From contig JAMXBD010001378.1 of the NCBI GenBank assembly GCA_024138025.1, positions 310,001 through 374,000 of the forward strand: a stretch of DNA of 64,000 nt, read 5' to 3'. Positions 58,565 through 64,000 of the stretch are shown in pieces. The notes under the pieces are model-generated. The model had not been told where the DNA came from and made no database searches. It saw only the letters and a program-made list of their open reading frames with translations. The stretch is from Combretum micranthum. Lineage: Eukaryota; Streptophyta; Magnoliopsida; Myrtales; Combretaceae. The stretch's first letter is position 1. Every line of letters starts with the position of its first letter. The position numbers and the translations under genes are program-made.

Positions 58565-61004
58565 CTTACACACTCCATGACCTATAATTCTTACTTAACT
58601 TTATTTCACATCTACCTTACACATTACATCTTTTATTTAACAAAAATCAAAAAAATAAAATCTTTCTCCCTCTCCCATGCATCAGGCCGACGCCCCTCTC
58701 CTCCTCTCTCTCTCAATTTGTTTTATTTTTCTTTTATTTTAATCATACAAAAATCATTCCACATTTTCCTATAAATACCCCCCTTCCTCTTTCACTTCTT
58801 TCACACCACTACTACCCACAAGTTTCTTACTAAAACTCTCTCAAATTCTCCTCTCAAAACTCTCTCAAAATACCATCCCAAAACTCTCTCAAAATAATTC
58901 CACAACAACTTCTACCAACAACTAAAACCCATAACCACATAACCATACCAAAGTCTTCTTTATATAACCACCTTCTATTAATTTTCCTTCTTCATATCAT
59001 GTAACTTTACATGACCATAGTGTAAGTTTCCAAAAACTACAAGTTATGGAAGCTACATTATGTTCATGTATTGTTCTTGTTCATGAAAATCTATTTATAT
59101 TTATGTTATTAGTTTTGTTCATATTATTGTTAATATATCTAAATATTATTATCTATATATATATACATATTCTTTAGAGCATATAAGCTCACTTGCAATT
59201 TATTTACTTCATGCAAAGTGATTTATTTATTTATTCCATTGCAATTTATTTATTTATTTGTTGTTATTTTAAGACTAATCTCTAGGCTTAGACTTGTCCT
59301 CATCAAGTCAAAACAAGTTTTTCTTTTTTCATTTTATTTTATTTTGGGACTAGTCTATTTCTTAGTCCTGAGAGCCTTGAAAAAGGTAAGACTGCAATAC
59401 TTGACTTTATTACTTATGTTATTTTACTTGCTATTATTTTTCCATAATTCATGTTCATTTAAATTGTTGTCCAAAGTTTCAAGTTCTAAAAATAAAATGA
59501 CAAAAACGACATTTTGACACTTAGAAATAAGTTTATGTAAAGAGAAAATCTATGGTTTGTAAACAAAAATAGAGTTATCTCTTTTTACAAAAGAACCCAC
59601 TACAAATGTTAGAAACTACTTTTACTTTGAAAAGCTACTTGAAAACCTTTATTATTCCACTTTGATTTTCAAAAGAAAATAATTTTTGATACAATAATGA
59701 TTTTTATGAAAAACATAAACAAGATGAAAGGCTAAGGAATTTTCAAAAGACCTTTACAAACAAATAGGCAAAGAAAATTGTATAGGAAAAATAAATAGGA
59801 AAAGTGGTACTAAAATAAGAGAACTTAGAAAATAAAAAAATTGTATTTTCAAAAAGTTACTTAGGAAACATGATAAAACCAACATGAAGCATTTTTGGAA
59901 AAATAAAAGGAAATAAGATATTCGTTTCAAGAAATTTACAAAATCGATTTTTGTAAACTATATTTTTCTAACAACTTCAAACCAACATTGTTTTACTCAA
60001 GAAATATAATTGGACAACAAAACACTTGAGCATACTTAAATATGAGTTATATAGTTATAAAAGAGAATTTTTCAACTATATAGATAACTAAGTATTTATC
60101 AAACAAATTTTGATTTCTTGAACCAAAGTTGTTTTGTGTTGGAAAATCTATGGTGAATATTGCCGCCACTGTTTCGGAGCCTATATGACCTTGTTTGTTA
60201 AAAATAATTTTGGAAATTGGTAGATCTTTTTGAGTAGGTAGAAATCGGTATATTATATGCGCGATTCTAAGTTAAAATGACCAAGTTATGGCCATTTTAG
60301 TTGGAATATTCATTTATACGAACTTTAACGTTCTTTTGACATTGTTTTGTCAAAATTCAAGAAAATCATCAAGAAATACTCATTGTGGGTATTTTCTTTG
60401 GCTAGGTGACCCCGAGGAAGGATACCTATATCACGAAGATTATTACGATTAAGAGGAGTATGTGAACAACTCATCCGTTTAGAGGAATAATCGACATGGC
60501 ATCGTGAGTTTATTTCCGTTAAATGCTATACTTGTTGTGCTTATAATTTAGTTGCATTAGAGTTAGGAAAAAGAAAATGGATATGTATGTTAATTAATTC
60601 TTTGAAAGAATCCTAAGAATATCGAAGCCGGAATTGATTTAAAATGTTTGTTTTAGTATAACACTTGCTTTGTATGAAATGCCTTGATCACCTTAAACTT
60701 GGTAATAATAATGTTATGGTATTATAAATAAATGGATTCATGCATACCACGAAGTGAGTCACATTGCATTTTGGGTTATTATCCTTGGGTGAGAAGGATA
60801 GTAAGCTCATGTCGAAAGCAACACTTGGTGGAAGATCCGAAAGCGATTGCTTGGCGGCTTAAGGGAAATGCTTGGCGATAAATCCGAAAGTAAGGTCAAC
60901 TCAAGTAAATTCGGAATGCTTGGCGATGAGTGCTCGCACGAGTATAAAACTTTTTAAGTAAAACTACTTGATTTGAGGTTAAGTATCACCAAACCCCGAA
61001 TGGA

Positions 61005-62772
61005 GGGTGTGATGGGCTGTGATTAGTATTGAATTTTAAAGCATAATTCTAGCAAGCGTACTAGGTCTTCTATTGTAAGATAGCATGAATAAAGTGTCGA
61101 TCCCACGAGGATTTACTAACTACTAGACAATTATCAACTAATACTAATATCTAGGCAATTGATCTTTTAGAGATGATTAAGTTAAACTATCTAACTAATT
61201 ATCTATATGAATGCAATGAGCTTTTTAAAGAGAGGGATATGGTGAAAAGTGTGGGAAAGAGTAGAATCCACTTTAAACTATTGCCAATCAACTTAAACTC
61301 ATGTTATAATGATAATTAGATTCATGAATATTCATAAGAAATTATCAAGATTTAAAAACAAAGTTTGAAAACCTTTTAAACCACAAAACAATTCAATAAC
61401 TTCCGTTAATTAAATCATTAGTGGAATCAAAATTACAATTATAAATCTCCCGATTCTATAATTGACTAATACTTTATATTAAAATCTCCTAATTCCTTAG
61501 TGAGAAATCAACATAAAACATTGCATTAATATTCATGAACAATTTCTAAATTAGATTAAACTACGCCACTTCCGCAATTGCAATTTAATCTCAATTTTTG
61601 AATTCATGTGAACACTAATTTCCCTTCCGAGTTATTAGAATTCTTATACACCAAAACATGATGAATAATCAGAATTCAATATGAATATTTCATGATTCTA
61701 AATATCTCATAACATGGATTCAAAAATCATTTTAGCATGTTTAGAGCTTCATCAACTTCCCACAAAAAGGGTTTAGCTACTCATAGATGATGATTCAACA
61801 ATCAAATAAGAAATTGCAAATGATTTCATTATGATCAGAATATTTAAGTATATGAATTGCATAAAAAGAATAAGATTAGAAATCACCAATTCAAAATACT
61901 AAATCTTCACTTGCAAATCTTGTATAACTTCAAATATCTCTTCAAAAATCTCTTATGAAATGCCTATTCTAAATATTCTAAAGCTACTTAGAGTATTGGA
62001 TACTTGGATGCTTGGATGATTCTGAAAGTGAGGGGAAGACCCCCTATTTATAGGAAAAATTTCGTGAAAAACATTCAATGAACTTTGCTGTTTCTCAATG
62101 TACGCCGACCGTTATGGATCCTACGCCGGCAGCTTACAGGCGGCGTATCTTCAAATTGTCCTTCAATATCAGTTACAATGTAGGCCGCTTCTACGCCGGC
62201 AGCTTAGATGTAGATCTAGCCGGCGTATATAGTCAGAAATGAAGCGTTGGACAGATTTATAACGAACGCCGTCCCAAAGCCGGCGGCTTTGACACCGGCG
62301 TAGGCATTCAAACAGATGTGTTGCTTCATTTTCCTCCAAGCGTTTCATGTCTTCATGTCTCTTCAATTCTTCGATGTACACTGTCTCAAAGCCGGCGGCT
62401 TTCATACCGGCTTTTAATGTAACTCCTTCAAAGCTGGTGATGTTTCAGTTTTGGGCTGCCGGCCTTCATTTACGTTGGCTTCTTCATCTTCTACGCCAGC
62501 AGCTTTGAGGCGGCTTTAAATGTTGTTTAACTTGTGCTAGGCAAAGCTAGCTGTGCTGCAACGGCCTTGCATTTTACGCCGTCTAAAAGCCGGCGGCTTT
62601 CAATGATGAATTGCCGGCCTTGACTTCAATTTTTTCTCTTTTCAATTCAAATTCTCTTGTTTTGATTTCTTTATCCAAATTAGTCCTGAAATATAAAATT
62701 TAATCAAAATAAATATCCATTCTAGCTCTTTTGATTATCAAGATTTGTATAAAATATGATCTTATCAGGGTG
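61005..62772 (+). mobile_element. Unrelated solo LTR S5 with TSD GGGTG
   Basis: 1758-bp insert from TGATGGGCTGTGATTAG (61010) to ATGATCTTATCA (62767), flanked by perfect GGGTG (61005-61009, 62768-62772). TG...CA ends and a 5-bp duplication indicate an LTR. It includes AAAGTGTCGATCCCACGAGG (61089-61108), a sequence I associate with plant Ty3/gypsy LTRs (possibly Athila-like, unverified). Orientation is assumed from that motif. The 3' third contains a GC-rich array. Confidence 0.8.
62100..62620. repeat. GC-rich hairpin motif array in S5
   Basis: AAAGCCGGCGGCTTT occurs exactly three times (62276, 62388, 62586), each a 6-bp stem with a GGC loop, among several related ACGCCGGCAGCTTA, CTACGCC and GCCGGCGTA elements. 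The surrounding LTR is strongly AT-rich. A related motif stands at 19850-19880 in X. Confidence 0.75.
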
Positions 62773-63315
62773 CAAATCCATTCAACATATAGTTCTCGGA
62801 AAACTATATGCCTTGTTTGCCCACGTGTATTGCATCCCATTTGTTTGCTTAATTAACTTGTTTGAAACTCTGTTACAAGTTATTTATGGAAATAATTCTC
62901 ACTAAGCTTATTAACTTATACCCCCATAAATATCTTTTGCAGTTTCCCTATTTATGGTTAAGGCCACGGGGACCCTGTGGGCAGGTAATTTCTTTTTGGA
63001 TAAAGGGAATTTAAGATGAAGTGTAGCATTAGTATTGATATACAAACATTGTTGTAATAGAATAGTGATCAAGGGAAATATCCTAAAGTTGTAAAGATCA
63101 TTGTTATAAGTGAATGATTATTATGAATCCACTTTTCTTAATATGTTTTTATATTTCCTTAAGCTACATAATTCCATATTTGGTCCTCTAAAGTTGTGAA
63201 AGTACGCCTTACACTTAATATAAAAGCTTTTGGGAATGGCTAAGGTTATCATACTAAAGCTTTAATATTGAGTGTGACGGACTGTCACGTTTAGGGTACC
63301 CTTTGGGGCGTGACA

Positions 63316-63874
63316 ACTCTCCACTTGCACATTCTCATGAATCCTAAATTGACCATCTGTCATAGGAGTAAAATCCTTTATTTTCTTTCACTACAAGGGT
63401 TCCTTCCCTGATTGGTGTTTTCTCATTTTCCTTGATTACCAGCTTCTGTAGAACCTTCTAGGGTTTGTTCTTTCTCCCCTTCAATCATTGCCTTGATTGA
63501 ATTCCAATTAATGTTCTTCCTATGCTTGTGCAAATAAATCGCACCACCAATGGAAAACCAAAATTTCTTGTAGGGTTTGATCTGCATGTGATTCATACTT
63601 TTCTTTCCAATGCTTTTAAGATTAATGGGAAATTTAACATTTGTTGGAACTTTAATTTTCTTAAATTTGAAAATTTCCATCAATAAATTCCCATAAATCC
63701 TAAACTCTTGATCTTTCCACATAAGACGAATTATCATGGCAAATCGACCTTAATGTTTTTAAGCGATGACAAAATAATCAAACCATCTTCCTTGGTTACG
63801 GTTGTACCTTATGCAGTAACCTTACGATCAACTCAAACTCGTGAACAAAAATGTCATCATCTGGAAACTATCAT
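63316..63874 (-). pseudogene. Decayed coding fragment of unknown type
   Basis: Minus-strand open frame 63737-63423 (104 codons): IRLMWKDQEFRIYGNLLMEI, a Lys-rich KFPINLKSIGKKSM stretch, FWFSIGGAIYLHKHRKN and a Glu-rich end. The same frame can be followed upstream to 63874 with several stops (GRWFDYFVIA) and, after a frameshift, downstream to the T2 LTR end at 63315. It is therefore part of a longer gene into which T2 and the LTR at 63875 inserted. I do not recognise the family; it could be another transposon's ORF or a decayed host gene. Confidence 0.5.
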
Positions 63875-64000
63875 TGTCACGGCCCAAAAGGAACCCTAAA
63901 CGTGGCAGTCTACCGCACCTACTATTAAATCTAATGAATGACAACCTTAGTCACACAAGAGCTTTGATATCACATGCAAGACGTGCTTCCAAGATAGTAG
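63875..64000 (-). mobile_element. Start of another reverse-orientation LTR
   Basis: TGTCACGGCCCAAAAGGAACC followed by ACGTGGCAGTCTACCGCACC, matching the reversed 3' ends of other LTRs (46261, 23970). It continues beyond the window. The left flank is ATCAT. Confidence 0.8.

Larger units (their letters stand above)
42439..58569 (+). mobile_element. Complete Ty3/gypsy chromovirus T4 with TSD CTTAC
   Basis: LTRs 42444-45981 (3538 bp) and 55043-58564 (3522 bp) are highly similar along their whole length. CTTAC flanks both ends (42439-42443 and 58565-58569). PBS at 45990, PPT at 55029. The interior of about 9 kb includes a 3.56-kb solo LTR (S4). It is the youngest full-length element in the window judged by LTR similarity, yet its gag-pol carries many stops and frameshifts, so it is non-autonomous. 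It is inserted in the T2 3' LTR. Confidence 0.95.
41957..63315 (+). mobile_element. 3' LTR of T2, split by T4 and S5
   Basis: LTR pieces are 41957-42443, 58570-61009 and 62773-63315, about 3470 bp in total, ending TTTGGGGCGTGACA. The start has lost its TG (TAGAAACCCCC). It contains TATAAATAC (58770), an ATAGT/GTAAGT donor-like site (59022), tail block DPEEGYLYHEDYYD plus TAA (60408-60452), GTGAGT, and the hairpins: hairpin 1 (60998-61004 with 62777-62783, interrupted by S5) and hairpin 2 (62786-62810, nine perfect pairs). Confidence 0.85.

Noticed and set aside
62169..62405. 78-codon minus-strand ORF with several Cys and Arg
   Set aside because: It runs through the GC-rich motif array of S5 and has no recognisable domain; GC-rich sequence gives chance ORFs.

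Overview
The window looks like heterochromatic or intergenic DNA from a large-genome flowering plant, probably a eudicot (a guess from base composition and element type only). Nearly all of it is nested Ty3/gypsy LTR retrotransposon sequence of the chromodomain-bearing Tekay/Del type. The signs are gag with zinc knuckles, aspartic protease, RT (FIDD), RNase H, integrase and a C-terminal chromodomain, tRNA-iMet primer sites, TG...CA termini and 5-bp target duplications. I see no intact host gene, rRNA, tRNA or CRISPR array. All element coding sequence is broken by stops and frameshifts.

Layout. Element T1 (minus strand) runs from beyond the left edge to 19811: 3' LTR end 1-1153, decayed gag-pol 1183-6060, an extra ORF upstream of gag (6645-7468 plus 12274-12590, split by a 4.8-kb LTR, S1), PBS at 12700, and a 5' LTR 12720-19811 that contains a second, opposite LTR (S2). 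T1 sits in an unrelated LTR-like sequence X (19812-21146), itself inside an older LTR fragment (21147-23341). Positions 23342-23969 are another LTR fragment. Element T3 (minus) has its 3' LTR at 23970-28357 and a gag-only interior to about 30271, then a partial 5' LTR. LTR fragment F3 (32036-38663) carries a 144-bp triplication and a solo LTR S3 (32696-36128). Element T2 (plus) runs from 38664 to 63315; its 3' LTR is split by the complete element T4 (42444-58564, TSD CTTAC) and by an unrelated solo LTR S5 (61010-62767, TSD GGGTG). T4 has 3.5-kb LTRs and holds a reverse-orientation solo LTR S4 (46261-49823, TSD ACGTT). Positions 63316-63874 are a decayed coding fragment of unknown type, and another LTR starts at 63875.

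The most interesting signal lies inside the LTRs, which are unusually long (3.4-4.8 kb). Eleven diverged copies keep a segment of exactly 45 nt (14 codons plus stop) with mainly third-position variation near its 3' end. It sits between an AG acceptor and a GTGAGT donor, and a further donor-like site lies downstream of the TATA box. Twelve copies keep a hairpin of exactly 9-bp arms and a 7-nt loop whose arms covary between subfamilies, preceded by a second covarying hairpin. The related LTR-like sequence X has a 10-bp/7-nt-loop hairpin and two exon-like blocks that join in phase. Together these suggest that the LTR transcript is spliced, structured, and carries a short coding exon not explained by gag-pol.
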